Assembly: GCF_012184425.1 (NCBI RefSeq)
Contig: NZ_VTOW01000006.1
Coordinates: 49,986-113,985 of the forward strand
Origin: Candidatus Manganitrophus noduliformans
Lineage (GTDB): Bacteria; Nitrospirota; Nitrospiria; SBBL01; Manganitrophaceae
Direction of reading: 5' to 3'
Length of the DNA stretch: 64,000 bases
Below the pieces are notes generated by a model that was not told the origin of the DNA, ran no database searches, and saw nothing but the letters and a program-made list of their open reading frames with translations. Both the position numbers and the translations under genes were made by a program. Below are positions 50,601-59,007 of this stretch, one piece after another. Within the stretch, counting starts at the first letter, position 1. Each line of letters opens with the position of its first letter.

Positions 50601-53600
50601 GACGAGGCCTTGCGTCAATCCGAGGAGAAATACCGCACCCTCTTCGAAACCATGGCGCAGGGGGTCATCTATCAAGATGCCGCCGGGAAGATCGTCGCGG
50701 CGAATCCGGCGGCGGAGCGGATCCTGGGATTGACGTTGGATCAGCTGCAGGGAAGGACCTCGTTCGATCCCCGCTGGCGGGCTATCCGGGAAGACGGCTC
50801 CGATTTTCCTGGAAAAAATCATCCGGCGATGGTTGCGCTGAGAACGGGGGAAGCGGTCATAGAAGTGGTGATAGGTGTTTTTCATCCGAAAACGGAGACG
50901 TATCGCTGGATCAGCGTCAATGCTGTCCCGCAGTTTCGTGCCGGGGAGGACAAACCCTATCAAGTTTACACCGTTTTTTCGGACATTACCGAGCGTAAAA
51001 AGGCGGAAGAGACGATTCGAGCGGCCAAGGAGTTCTCCGAGAACCTCATTCAGACGGCCAATGTAATGATCCTCAGTCTCGATACCGAGGGGAGAATCGA
51101 CATCTTTAACAAGGCGGCCGAAAAGATCACCGGTTATACCCTTTCCGAGCTGAAGGGGAAGAATTGGTTCGAGACACTCGTTCCCCGGGATCGATACCCC
51201 TCTGTCTGGGAGTACTTTACCCAAGTGGTGGAGGGTGGGATGCCGAAGGCCTTCGAGAACCCGATTCTCACCAAAACGGGTGAAGAGCGCTACATCCTGT
51301 GGCAGAACAATCAGGTGAAGGTCGATGGGAAGGTCGTCGCCACGATTTCGTTCGGAAACGATATCACGGAGCGGAAAAAGGCGGAAGAAGCGCTGCGTGC
51401 CGAGCATGCTTTTCGAGAAGCGATTGAAGAGGCGATGCCCGCCGGGGTCATGGTCGTCGATTCGACCGGCCGGCAGACCTACGTGAATCAATCTTTCTGC
51501 GAGATGGTCGGCTGGAGCGCGGAGGAATTAAACGGCGCGGCCCCCCCCTTTATCTTTTGGCCCCCCGAGCAGATCGATCGGATTAAAGAGAGCTTCGAGA
51601 GGCACACCCGCGGGCGCGTCAAGGCCGGACCGGTGGAGCTGATCTTCCGCCGCCGCAACGAAGAGCGGTTTCCCGTCTCGCTCCTCGTCTCCTCTTTGGT
51701 CGATCACCAAGGAGAACCGGTCGGCTACTTGGCGTCGGTGCACGACATGAGCGTCCTGAAAACATCCCAGGAAAAGCTGGAGCGGCGGGAGCGGCAGCTG
51801 CTGCAGGCGCAGCGCCTCGCTCACCTTGGAAGCTGGAGCTGGGACTTGGTCTCCGATACCGTGACCTGGTCGGACGAGCTCTACCCGATTTTCGGCGTCG
51901 TTCCGGAACGGTTTACTCCCACGTATGAGGGCGTGGTTCACCTCATTCATCCGGACGACCGTGAAAGATTCAAGCAGGCCAATCGGACGGCGCTCCGCGG
52001 CGGCCGCTCCTTCGAGGTCTCTTTCCGCGTCATCCGAACGGAGGGGGCCGTCCGGATACTCCACGCGAGCGGAATGGTCAGTCTCGATCCAACGGGTCGC
52101 CCCGTCTCGATTGTCGGTGTCGTCCAAGATATCACCGACATCAAACAAGCCGAGGAGACCCTCCGTGAGAGCGAGGAGCGGTACCGATCGCTCATCGCGA
52201 ATATTCCCGACGCCGCCTGGCGGGTGAGGGAAGACGGACAACCGATCTTCATCAGCCGGAATATCGAAAAGATCATCGGCTATACCTCCGAGGAGATTTG
52301 CTCCGGCGGCTTCACTTTAACATTCGGCCGGATTCATCCGGAAGATCGTGAGCGGGTCGCGCGGGCCTTCAAATCGCTCTTCTCTAAAAACCAAAAGTTC
52401 GACGTCGAGTACCGGGTCCAAAGGAAAAACGGAGAGTGGATCTGGATCCACGATCGGGCGGTCATGACTTACCAGAGAGAAGGAATCCGATATGCCGATG
52501 GAATCGTATCGGACATCACCGAGCGAAAGAAATCGGAGGAGGCGGTCCGGAAGAGCGAGGAGCGGTTTCATCTCATCGCGCGGGCGACGAACGACGCCGT
52601 CTGGGACTGGGATCTTCCCACGAACACGGTCTGGTGGAACGAGAGCTTCAAGACCCTTTTCGGATATAACGAGATCGAGCCGGGGGTCGAGTCGTGGAGC
52701 AAGCGGATTCACCCGGAAGATAAAGAGCGGGTCCTCGCCGGCACACACGCCGTCGTCGAGCGCGGCGGGCAATTCTGGTCGGCGGAGTATCGTTTCCTTC
52801 GGGCGGACGGAAGTTATGCGACCATTTTGGATCGCGGTTATGTCGTTCATGTCAAAGACGGAAAGGCGACCCGGATGATCGGCGCGATGATGGACATCAC
52901 CGAACGCAAGCGGGCCGAGGATGCTTTGACCGAGTATGCCAAGCGTTTGCGGAGTCTTTCCGGTCAGCTGCTGGAAGCGCAAGAGACCGAACGGCGTCGC
53001 ATCGCCCGAGAGCTTCATGACGAGATCGGACAGTCCCTGACGGCCATCAAACTCCAGCTGCATGGGTCGAAGCGCCTCTCTGATCGGCGCATGGAGGAAT
53101 GTATCCAAATGGTGGATCAGACCCTTTCGCAAGTGCGTAACCTCTCGCTCGATCTGCACCCCCCGGAACTCGACGAGTTGGGGTTGGTCGCCACATTGCG
53201 CTGGCATTTGGACCGACAAGCGCATGCTGCAAACTTGATTTCCAACTTTTCGGCCGATCCGCTTCCGGCCCGGCTCCCTCCGGATCTTGAGATCGCCTGT
53301 TTTCGGGTCGCGCAAGAAGCGCTGACCAACGTGATCCGCCATGCGCATGCCGGCGAGGTCTCGATTGAATTACGGCAGCGAGAGAATGAACTGCATCTTA
53401 CGGTCGAAGATGATGGTGAAGGGTTTGACGTCGGGGCCGCCCGCAGTCGGGCGATACAAGGGACGAGCCTGGGATTGGTCGGAATGCAGGAACGGGCCGA
53501 ATTGGCCGGAGGGCGGTTGGAACTGGATTCCGCGCCCGGTGAAGGAACGCAGGTCCGCGCCATCTTTCAATTGGCCGATACGGCTCCAAAAAAACAGTCA

Positions 53601-53618
53601 AAGCGGAGAAAACGATGA
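47694..53618 (+). CDS. Giant soluble multi-PAS/GAF sensor histidine kinase (NarL-type kinase core)
   Basis: The 1974-residue protein has no transmembrane segment. A short N-terminal helix leads into three PAS domains, then a GAF domain (about 415-590; ASLAMNSAISLDETLKIV onward), then nine further PAS domains, each typically introduced by LRxSEERFR and closed by DITERKxAEE. I count twelve PAS in total. The kinase core is HisKA_3 with phosphoacceptor H1775 in RRRIARELHDEIGQS, then a HATPase with VIRHAHAGEV, EDDGEGFD and GLVGMQERAEL. It starts with GTG after GGGAAGG. The stop overlaps the ATG of the NarL-type regulator, which is its evident partner. Some PAS copies resemble each other, suggesting internal amplification. 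Confidence 0.93.
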   Translation: MSKELEQRVLDQTRELTAANEALRKETIERRRAEEALRLSEEQFRGAFDHAPIGMALLRPDGRWLTANPAFYRMLGYAEPELLEETFQSILHPEDLEAHLKGARQLLAGQINLFAVEERLFHKDGRIIWTHASVTVVRAAEGDPLYFVAQIQDISGSKRIQEALRESEERFRQLAENITEVFWMTNPDKNEILYVSPGYEKIWGRPRRSLCERPSEWLDAIHPDDRERIQNSAMTLQASGAYDEEYRIIRPDGSTRWIRDRAFPIKDTSGRVYRITGIAEDITERRQAEERIRFQANLLDVVEQAVIATDIAGVILYWNRFAEKLYGWSTGEVLGRNIMEITLSDLSLDQAGEIMNLLARGEGWSGEFLVRRRDGASFMAMVIDTPIRDDQGKLIGIIGVSFDVSERKRAEIERDHHAAQLQGLADASLAMNSAISLDETLKIVTDKTREIIGAHMSVTGMTINGKWEQAISAVSFSDKYEAFRHYDERPDGSGIYAMVCQANRPLRMTQAELEAHPRWRGYGKHAGAHPPLRGWLAAPLVGRDGKNIGLIQLSDKYEGEFTQQDEAILVQMAQLASNAIENARLYETLEKDIQNRKRTEERLREYEKAVEGLEEMIIVVDRDYRYLIANRAFLNYRGMEKEQLIGRFAPDLLGREVFEKIVKKKLDACFRGEVVKYEMNFSYPKLGERVLSLSYFPIEGPAGIDRVACVMQDITERKQAEEALRTSEERFRRYFELGLIGMAITSLEKGWIEVNDEICRILGYERRELLEMTWTEVTHPDDLDADFSHFNRMLSGEIDGYSMEKRFIRKDGQVIHAAISVKCLRRPDGSIDYMVGLLQDITERMQAEARLAYQANLLTHVGDAILATDHRLVLTAWNLAAERIYGWKAEEVLGRRVSDVIRSEWTDAQRSEALDVLIKTGTYHTEVIHTHKDGRKIDIQGYTIALRDEAGRITGYVSTNRDITERKRADEALRQSEEKYRTLFETMAQGVIYQDAAGKIVAANPAAERILGLTLDQLQGRTSFDPRWRAIREDGSDFPGKNHPAMVALRTGEAVIEVVIGVFHPKTETYRWISVNAVPQFRAGEDKPYQVYTVFSDITERKKAEETIRAAKEFSENLIQTANVMILSLDTEGRIDIFNKAAEKITGYTLSELKGKNWFETLVPRDRYPSVWEYFTQVVEGGMPKAFENPILTKTGEERYILWQNNQVKVDGKVVATISFGNDITERKKAEEALRAEHAFREAIEEAMPAGVMVVDSTGRQTYVNQSFCEMVGWSAEELNGAAPPFIFWPPEQIDRIKESFERHTRGRVKAGPVELIFRRRNEERFPVSLLVSSLVDHQGEPVGYLASVHDMSVLKTSQEKLERRERQLLQAQRLAHLGSWSWDLVSDTVTWSDELYPIFGVVPERFTPTYEGVVHLIHPDDRERFKQANRTALRGGRSFEVSFRVIRTEGAVRILHASGMVSLDPTGRPVSIVGVVQDITDIKQAEETLRESEERYRSLIANIPDAAWRVREDGQPIFISRNIEKIIGYTSEEICSGGFTLTFGRIHPEDRERVARAFKSLFSKNQKFDVEYRVQRKNGEWIWIHDRAVMTYQREGIRYADGIVSDITERKKSEEAVRKSEERFHLIARATNDAVWDWDLPTNTVWWNESFKTLFGYNEIEPGVESWSKRIHPEDKERVLAGTHAVVERGGQFWSAEYRFLRADGSYATILDRGYVVHVKDGKATRMIGAMMDITERKRAEDALTEYAKRLRSLSGQLLEAQETERRRIARELHDEIGQSLTAIKLQLHGSKRLSDRRMEECIQMVDQTLSQVRNLSLDLHPPELDELGLVATLRWHLDRQAHAANLISNFSADPLPARLPPDLEIACFRVAQEALTNVIRHAHAGEVSIELRQRENELHLTVEDDGEGFDVGAARSRAIQGTSLGLVGMQERAELAGGRLELDSAPGEGTQVRAIFQLADTAPKKQSKRRKR

Positions 53619-54268
53619 ACCTCATTCGTGTACTGCAGGTCGATGATCACAAACTGGTTTGCGCCGGGATGCGGCTGCTCCTGGAAGGGCTGGAGGGGGT
53701 TCAGGTGGTCGCGGAGGCGCACGATGGCCGGGAGGCGCTGGCGTTGGTCAAGGTCCATCATCCCGACATGGTTCTGATGGATATTGCGATGAAAGGTTTA
53801 AACGGATTGGAAGCGACCGCCCATCTCAAAAAAGAATTCCCGGAGATCCGGGTGATTATTCTCTCGATGTATTCCAGCGAAGAGCATGTTTTGCAGGGGT
53901 TGCGGGCCGGCGCCTCCGGCTACTTGTTGAAGGACGCCGCGACACAGGAGCTGGAGCAGGCGATCCGGGCGGTGATGCGCGGCGAAATGTATCTCAGCCC
54001 GCCGGTTTCAAAGCAGGTCATCGGGGATTATGTTCATCGGGTCTCCCAAGGATATAAAGCGACCTGCGAGCTGACCCACCGCCAGCGCGAAATTTTGCAG
54101 ATGATCGCGGAAGGGCAGAGCACCAAAGAGATCGCCCACCAGCTCGATCTGAGCGTCAAGACGATCGAGACCCATCGCGCCCAGTTGATGAAGCGGCTCG
54201 GAATATACGATATCGCCGGTCTGGTCCGCTGCGCCATCCGAATGGGCCTGATCACCCCCGACAAATAA
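53615..54268 (+). CDS. NarL/FixJ-family response regulator
   Basis: The 217-residue regulator has a receiver domain with VDDHKLVCAGMRLLLEGL and phosphoacceptor D56 (VLMDIAMKGLNG), and a C-terminal LuxR-type helix-turn-helix with LTHRQREILQMIAEGQSTKEIAHQLDLSVKTIETHRAQLMKRLG. It overlaps the giant kinase by 4 bp (ATGA) and is its cognate partner. No target site is evident; it may also act on the neighbouring c-di-GMP genes. Confidence 0.96.
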   Translation: MNLIRVLQVDDHKLVCAGMRLLLEGLEGVQVVAEAHDGREALALVKVHHPDMVLMDIAMKGLNGLEATAHLKKEFPEIRVIILSMYSSEEHVLQGLRAGASGYLLKDAATQELEQAIRAVMRGEMYLSPPVSKQVIGDYVHRVSQGYKATCELTHRQREILQMIAEGQSTKEIAHQLDLSVKTIETHRAQLMKRLGIYDIAGLVRCAIRMGLITPDK

Positions 54269-54433
54269 CAGCCGAAATAATCCACCCATATCCTCCTACC
54301 GATATTAAACTAGAAAAAAGTGGGTCGGAGCCTTCCCGATCCCGCTAAGGTTTTCATCACCTTAAAATCAGACACTTCCCCATTGCGGATTATCCCCTTT
54401 CGCAGCATAAATAATGCAGGAGGGATTTTCCCG

Positions 54434-54467
54434 TCGCAGCATCGAACGCGAATGTTCGACGCTGCGA
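54434..54467 (+). other. Long hairpin upstream of the REC-PAS-GAF-GGDEF gene
   Basis: TCGCAGCATCGAAC (54434-54447) pairs with GTTCGACGCTGCGA (54454-54467) with one A.C mismatch and a 6-nt loop. There is no T-run. It lies about 100 bp before the next gene and could be a structured leader. The rest of the 54269-54564 gap shows no gene. Confidence 0.45.
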
Positions 54468-54564
54468 ACCGCCGTTCGGATGCGAGGGGCTCTTGTTCCG
54501 CATCGTGCGGGGAAGAGCGGATGATCAATCAGTTAAAGGACATCTTGTCGGCGAAGGAAAGAAG

Positions 54565-56409
54565 ATGACCGATTCGATCAAGGTACTTTTGGTGGAAGAC
54601 AATCCCGCCGACGCCCGGCTGGTGCGGGAGTGGTTGGTGGAAGCGAACACGGTCCGATTTCGGATCGCGCACGTCGATCGGATCGTCGACGCGCTTGAGG
54701 CGCTCGGCAAAGAAGCGTTTCACGTCGTTCTGCTCGATCTCTCCCTTCCCGACGCCCAGGGGCTCGAGACGCTCAAGCGGATCCGGAGCGAAGCGCGCGG
54801 CCTCCCGATCGTGGTGCTGTCGTATCGTCAAGATGAGGACCTTGCTCTCCAGGCGATCCGAATGGGGGCGCAAGATTATCTGATCAAAGCGGAGGAGAGC
54901 GGCGGCCTGCTCGCCCGCTCGATCCGTTATGCCATTGAGCGAAACCGGGCGGAAGCTCGGCTTTCCCCGAAAGAAGAAGGGCTCGGCGAGAACCATCACC
55001 TCTTTCGGGCCGTCATCGAGGGAACCACCGATTATATTTATGCGAAGGATCTTCAAGGGCGGTACGTGATGGCAAATTCGGCGGCGGCGCGCCTCCTCGG
55101 GAAACCGACCGAAGAGATCCTCCGTCGGACCGATCATGAATTGTTTGATCAGAGGGGGGCGTTGCTGATCACAGAGGACGACCGACGGACCATCCAGACC
55201 GGCGAGACGCAAACCTTTGAAGAGAGCGTCATGATCGATGAGAGGGTGCGGACGTTTCTCTCGACAAAGGCGCCGTGGCGCAACCAGCGGGGGGAGGTGA
55301 TCGGCTTGGTCGGAATCAGCCGGGATATCACGGAGCGAAAAGAGGCCGAAGAATCGATCCGCGCCCATGCCCGGCAGCAGAAAGCCCTTGCCGAATTGGG
55401 TCAACATGCGCTCGCCGGGTTCGACCTCTACGCCCTCCTCGATCAGGCGGCCGTATCGGTCGCCCGCGCCCTTGAAACGGAATATTGCAAGATTTTGGAG
55501 CTTCTTCCCAACGGCAAAACCCTCCTCCTCAGGGCGGGGGTCGGTTGGAAAGAGGGGCTGATCCGAACCGCCACTTTTGCCGCAAATTCGGAATCGCAAG
55601 GAGGATATACCCTTTTGGAAAAAAGCCCGGTGACCGTCGAAGACCTTCGAACCGACGCCCGATTCACTTCCCCGACGTTGCTTCGCGAGCATGGGGCGAT
55701 CAGCGGCGCCAGCGTGATCATCCCCGGCGCAAGCCGGCCGTTCGGCACCCTGTCGGTTCATTCGACCCGTCCGCGCCGTTTCGCCCAGGAAGAGATCCGG
55801 TTTCTGGAGGGGGTCGCCCACCTGCTCGCCACGTCCATCGAGCGACGGTGCGCCCAGGAGATGATCCGGCACCAGGCGTATTACGACATGTTGACCGGCC
55901 TTCCGAACCGCTCCCTGCTGGAGAATCATCTCTCGCTGGCGATCGCCCAAGCCGACCGGCACAACGACCTGGTCGCCCTGATGTTCCTCGACCTTGATTG
56001 CTTTAAAGAGATTAATGACACGCTGGGACATCCGACCGGAGACCAGCTGTTGAAGGCGGTCTCCGAGCGGCTGGCGGCCTGCGTGCGGGACGGGGACACC
56101 TTCGCCCGGATCGGGGGAGATGAGTTCACGATCCTCCTTCCGGAGATCGACACCATTGAGAAAGTCACCCGGGTGGCCGAGCGGATCATCGCCGCTTTTG
56201 CCCCTCCTTTCCGGCTGGACGGGGCGGAGCATTCTGTCAGCGCCAGCATCGGCATCGCGCTCTATCCTCATGCAGGACGCGACACCGAAACGCTCCTCCG
56301 AAACGCCGACACCGCTTTGTATTGCGCCAAGAAACGGGGGAGAAACACATTTTGCTTCTTTTCCGAAAACGATCGGCAAGAGGCCGCCCCCCCGTTGCGT
56401 CGCGGATGA
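54565..56409 (+). CDS. Response-regulator diguanylate cyclase (REC-PAS-GAF-GGDEF)
   Basis: The 614-residue protein has a receiver (1-125; VLLVEDNPADARLVREWL, phospho-D58 in VVLLDLSLPDAQG), a PAS domain (about 150-265; ends DITERKEAEES), a GAF domain (about 280-440; ETEYCKILELLPNGKTLLLRAGVGWKEG) and GGDEF (about 450-610) with an intact RIGGDEF motif. It should synthesise c-di-GMP when phosphorylated. ATG 54565 is preceded by AAGGAAAG. It has no dedicated kinase next to it other than the giant PAS kinase upstream. It shares domain content and motif wording with the next gene, indicating a tandem duplication with divergence. Confidence 0.93.
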   Translation: MTDSIKVLLVEDNPADARLVREWLVEANTVRFRIAHVDRIVDALEALGKEAFHVVLLDLSLPDAQGLETLKRIRSEARGLPIVVLSYRQDEDLALQAIRMGAQDYLIKAEESGGLLARSIRYAIERNRAEARLSPKEEGLGENHHLFRAVIEGTTDYIYAKDLQGRYVMANSAAARLLGKPTEEILRRTDHELFDQRGALLITEDDRRTIQTGETQTFEESVMIDERVRTFLSTKAPWRNQRGEVIGLVGISRDITERKEAEESIRAHARQQKALAELGQHALAGFDLYALLDQAAVSVARALETEYCKILELLPNGKTLLLRAGVGWKEGLIRTATFAANSESQGGYTLLEKSPVTVEDLRTDARFTSPTLLREHGAISGASVIIPGASRPFGTLSVHSTRPRRFAQEEIRFLEGVAHLLATSIERRCAQEMIRHQAYYDMLTGLPNRSLLENHLSLAIAQADRHNDLVALMFLDLDCFKEINDTLGHPTGDQLLKAVSERLAACVRDGDTFARIGGDEFTILLPEIDTIEKVTRVAERIIAAFAPPFRLDGAEHSVSASIGIALYPHAGRDTETLLRNADTALYCAKKRGRNTFCFFSENDRQEAAPPLRRG

Positions 56410-56544
56410 CCGGCGGTCACCGGTCCGTCTTCCGGCCAAAGGAGCGCGCGCTTCGGCCGCCGGGAGGGGATCTCGAAGTCAGCGCTTCGGCTTTGAAGAG
56501 GCCGGTCCGATCCGAACAGGATTTTAGGCTATTGGAGAGAAAAA

Positions 56545-58773
56545 ATGGAATCGAAGCGGATCAACGCCTTGCTGATTGAAGACAATCCGGGCGACGCCCG
56601 CCTTGTCCAGGAGATGCTCTCCGATGTGAAGGAGTTTTCCCTTTCTTTTAAATGCAGCACCCGGCTCTCTGCGGCGCTCCGGTCTCTTCGCGAAGCGCCG
56701 CCCGACATTATCCTTCTCGACCTCTCTCTCCCCGACGCGCAAGGGCTCGAGTCGCTCGGCCGGCTGTTGAGCGCCGCGCCCGGCATCCCGATCATCATCC
56801 TTACCGGACTGAGCGATGAGAAGGTCGCGGTCGAGGCGATTCAGAAGGGGGCTCAAGATTATCTCGTGAAAGGAAGGATCAGCGGCGACCTTCTGGCCCA
56901 CGCGATTCCTTATGCGATCGAGCGCAAGCAGGCCAACGAGCTGCTCCGCGCCCGCGCCCGGCGCCAGGCGGTCATCGCGGAGCTGGGGCAGCGGGCCCTT
57001 TCGGGAATGGCGCTCCCTGCATTGATGAATGAGGCGGTCGCCTTGGTCGCTAAGACGCTGGAGGTGGAGTACTGCAAGGTGCTCGAGCCGCTTCCGGACG
57101 GGAGCGCATTGTTGCTGACGGCCGGGGTCGGTTGGAAAGAGGGCCTGGTCGGACGAGCGACGCTCGGCATTCTGGAGAACTCTCAGGCCGCCTATACCCT
57201 CGCCTGCAATGGACCGGTGGTGGTGGAGGATCTGGAGACCGAGACCCGTTTTAACCCGGTGATGCTGCGCGATCATGGGGTGGTCAGCGGAATGAGTGTT
57301 CTGATCCCCGGGCAAGATTATCCGCATGGGGTCTTGGGGGTGCATACAAAGAGGCGGCGAACCTTCGGGAAGGAGGATGTGCTCTTTCTCCAATCGATCG
57401 CGAATGTGCTTGCCGCCGCCATTGAACGGAGAAAAGCGGAGGAGCGGATCGAGCACCAGGCTTACCACGACGCTCTGAGCGGTCTCCCGAATCGATTGCT
57501 GTTCGAAGATCGCCTCTCGATCGCCGTGGCGCAGGCCCGTCGAGGCGAAGAGAAGCTTGCGGTCCTTTTGATCGATCTCGATCGCTTCAAGGTGATCAAC
57601 GATACCCTCGGCCATGCGATCGGAGACGAGCTGCTGCGGGGGGCGGCGGCCCGCTTCATCGGCTGCGTTCGGGAAGGGGACACCGTCGCCAGGATGGGGG
57701 GAGACGAATTCGCCGTTCTTCTCCCGCAATTGGACAACGATGAGACCGCGGTTCAAATCGCCGGCCGGATCGCCTCTTCCCTAAACCCGCCGTTCCCTCT
57801 CGACGGCCGGGCGCTCTTTGTGACCGCCAGCATCGGGATCGCCCTCTACCCGCATGCCGGGGGCGACGCGCAGACCCTTTTAAGGCATGCCGACATCGCC
57901 CTCTACCGGGCCAAAGAGCAGGGAAGAAATACCCTCCGCTGTTACTGTCCGAGCATGAATGCAAAGGGGTTTGAGCGCTTGTTGCTTGAGAGCGCGCTGC
58001 GCCAGGCGTTGGAGCGGGAGGAGTTCCTTCTTCATTTTCAGCCGCAGGTGAATCTGAAGACGGGAGAGATCATCGGATTCGAGGCCCTCGTCCGTTGGCG
58101 CCGGCCGGAAATGGGACTGATCTCCCCGGCCGAATTTATTCCGCTGGCGGAGGAGACCGGCCTGATCATTCCGATCGGGGAGTGGATTTTGCGCGCCGCC
58201 TGCGCTCAAAATAAAGCCTGGCAGGAGGCCGGTTTTCCGTCGATGCGGGTGGCCGTCAATCTCTCCGCGCGCCAGTTTCATCAGGACAATTTTGTGGAAA
58301 CGGTCCGTCGCGTCCTGAAAGAGACCCCCCTTGATCCGAGCTTCTTGGAGCTCGAATTGACGGAGAGTGTATTGATGGGGAAGGAGCAGAGCATCCTCAG
58401 CATGCTTCGCGAGCTGGCCGCCATGGGGATTCATCTCTCCATCGATGACTTCGGCACCGGGTACTCTTCGCTGGCCTATCTCAAGCGTTTTCCGATCGAG
58501 AAGCTCAAAGTCGATCAGCTCTTCATCCATAACATGACCACCGATCCGAACGACGCCGTCATCGCCCGGACCGTCGTCGCGATGGCCCACTCCCTTCGCC
58601 TGAAGGCGATTGCGGAAGGGGTCGAAACCGAAGCGCAACTCGCCTATCTCCGGTCGATCGGGTGCGATGAGATGCAGGGGTATCTCTTCAGCCGCCCCCT
58701 CCCTGCCGAAGAGGCCACTCAGTTGCTGATTCAAAAGAAGGGGCTTTCATTCGCTCCCGATTGCTCGATATGA
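56545..58773 (+). CDS. Response-regulator c-di-GMP protein (REC-GAF-GGDEF-EAL)
   Basis: The 742-residue protein has a receiver (INALLIEDNPGDARLVQEML, D59 in IILLDLSLPDAQG), a GAF domain (about 140-300; EVEYCKVLEPLPDGSALLLTAGVGWKEGL), GGDEF (about 310-480; RMGGDEF intact) and EAL (about 490-735) with FEALVRW, ELTESVLM, DDFGTGYSSL and AEGVETEAQL. It can in principle make or break c-di-GMP. Compared with the neighbour at 54565 it lacks the PAS domain and gains EAL; receiver and GAF are clearly paralogous. GGAGAG precedes the ATG. Confidence 0.94.
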   Translation: MESKRINALLIEDNPGDARLVQEMLSDVKEFSLSFKCSTRLSAALRSLREAPPDIILLDLSLPDAQGLESLGRLLSAAPGIPIIILTGLSDEKVAVEAIQKGAQDYLVKGRISGDLLAHAIPYAIERKQANELLRARARRQAVIAELGQRALSGMALPALMNEAVALVAKTLEVEYCKVLEPLPDGSALLLTAGVGWKEGLVGRATLGILENSQAAYTLACNGPVVVEDLETETRFNPVMLRDHGVVSGMSVLIPGQDYPHGVLGVHTKRRRTFGKEDVLFLQSIANVLAAAIERRKAEERIEHQAYHDALSGLPNRLLFEDRLSIAVAQARRGEEKLAVLLIDLDRFKVINDTLGHAIGDELLRGAAARFIGCVREGDTVARMGGDEFAVLLPQLDNDETAVQIAGRIASSLNPPFPLDGRALFVTASIGIALYPHAGGDAQTLLRHADIALYRAKEQGRNTLRCYCPSMNAKGFERLLLESALRQALEREEFLLHFQPQVNLKTGEIIGFEALVRWRRPEMGLISPAEFIPLAEETGLIIPIGEWILRAACAQNKAWQEAGFPSMRVAVNLSARQFHQDNFVETVRRVLKETPLDPSFLELELTESVLMGKEQSILSMLRELAAMGIHLSIDDFGTGYSSLAYLKRFPIEKLKVDQLFIHNMTTDPNDAVIARTVVAMAHSLRLKAIAEGVETEAQLAYLRSIGCDEMQGYLFSRPLPAEEATQLLIQKKGLSFAPDCSI

Positions 58774-58884
58774 CGGATGAGAATATCTGATTCTGTTTGA
58801 ATATAACGGCTTGAAAACAATGGTTGAGCGTTTTTAACAGAGCGGCCGCCCGGCCCTTTCCGAGAATCCCTCCCTCCGAACACC

Positions 58885-58913
58885 TTGCGCAAGCTTTTCG
58901 CCGCGCTTATAAT
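58885..58913 (+). promoter_or_regulatory. Promoter of the ferredoxin-MBL gene
   Basis: TTGCGC (58885-58890), a 17-bp spacer and consensus TATAAT (58908-58913) lie 95 bp upstream of the ATG. Confidence 0.65.
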
Positions 58914-59007
58914 AAAGTATTTTCCAGACACACGGTGAGAGCCGCGCCCCTTCTCATTCGGGATCGCCCTTCACGGGACCCGCTTCACCTGTCACCCGGA
59001 GTCATTG

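Noticed and set aside
54529..56439. 636-codon minus-strand frame antisense to the REC-PAS-GAF-GGDEF gene
   Set aside because: It mirrors a well-supported gene and shows no family motif.
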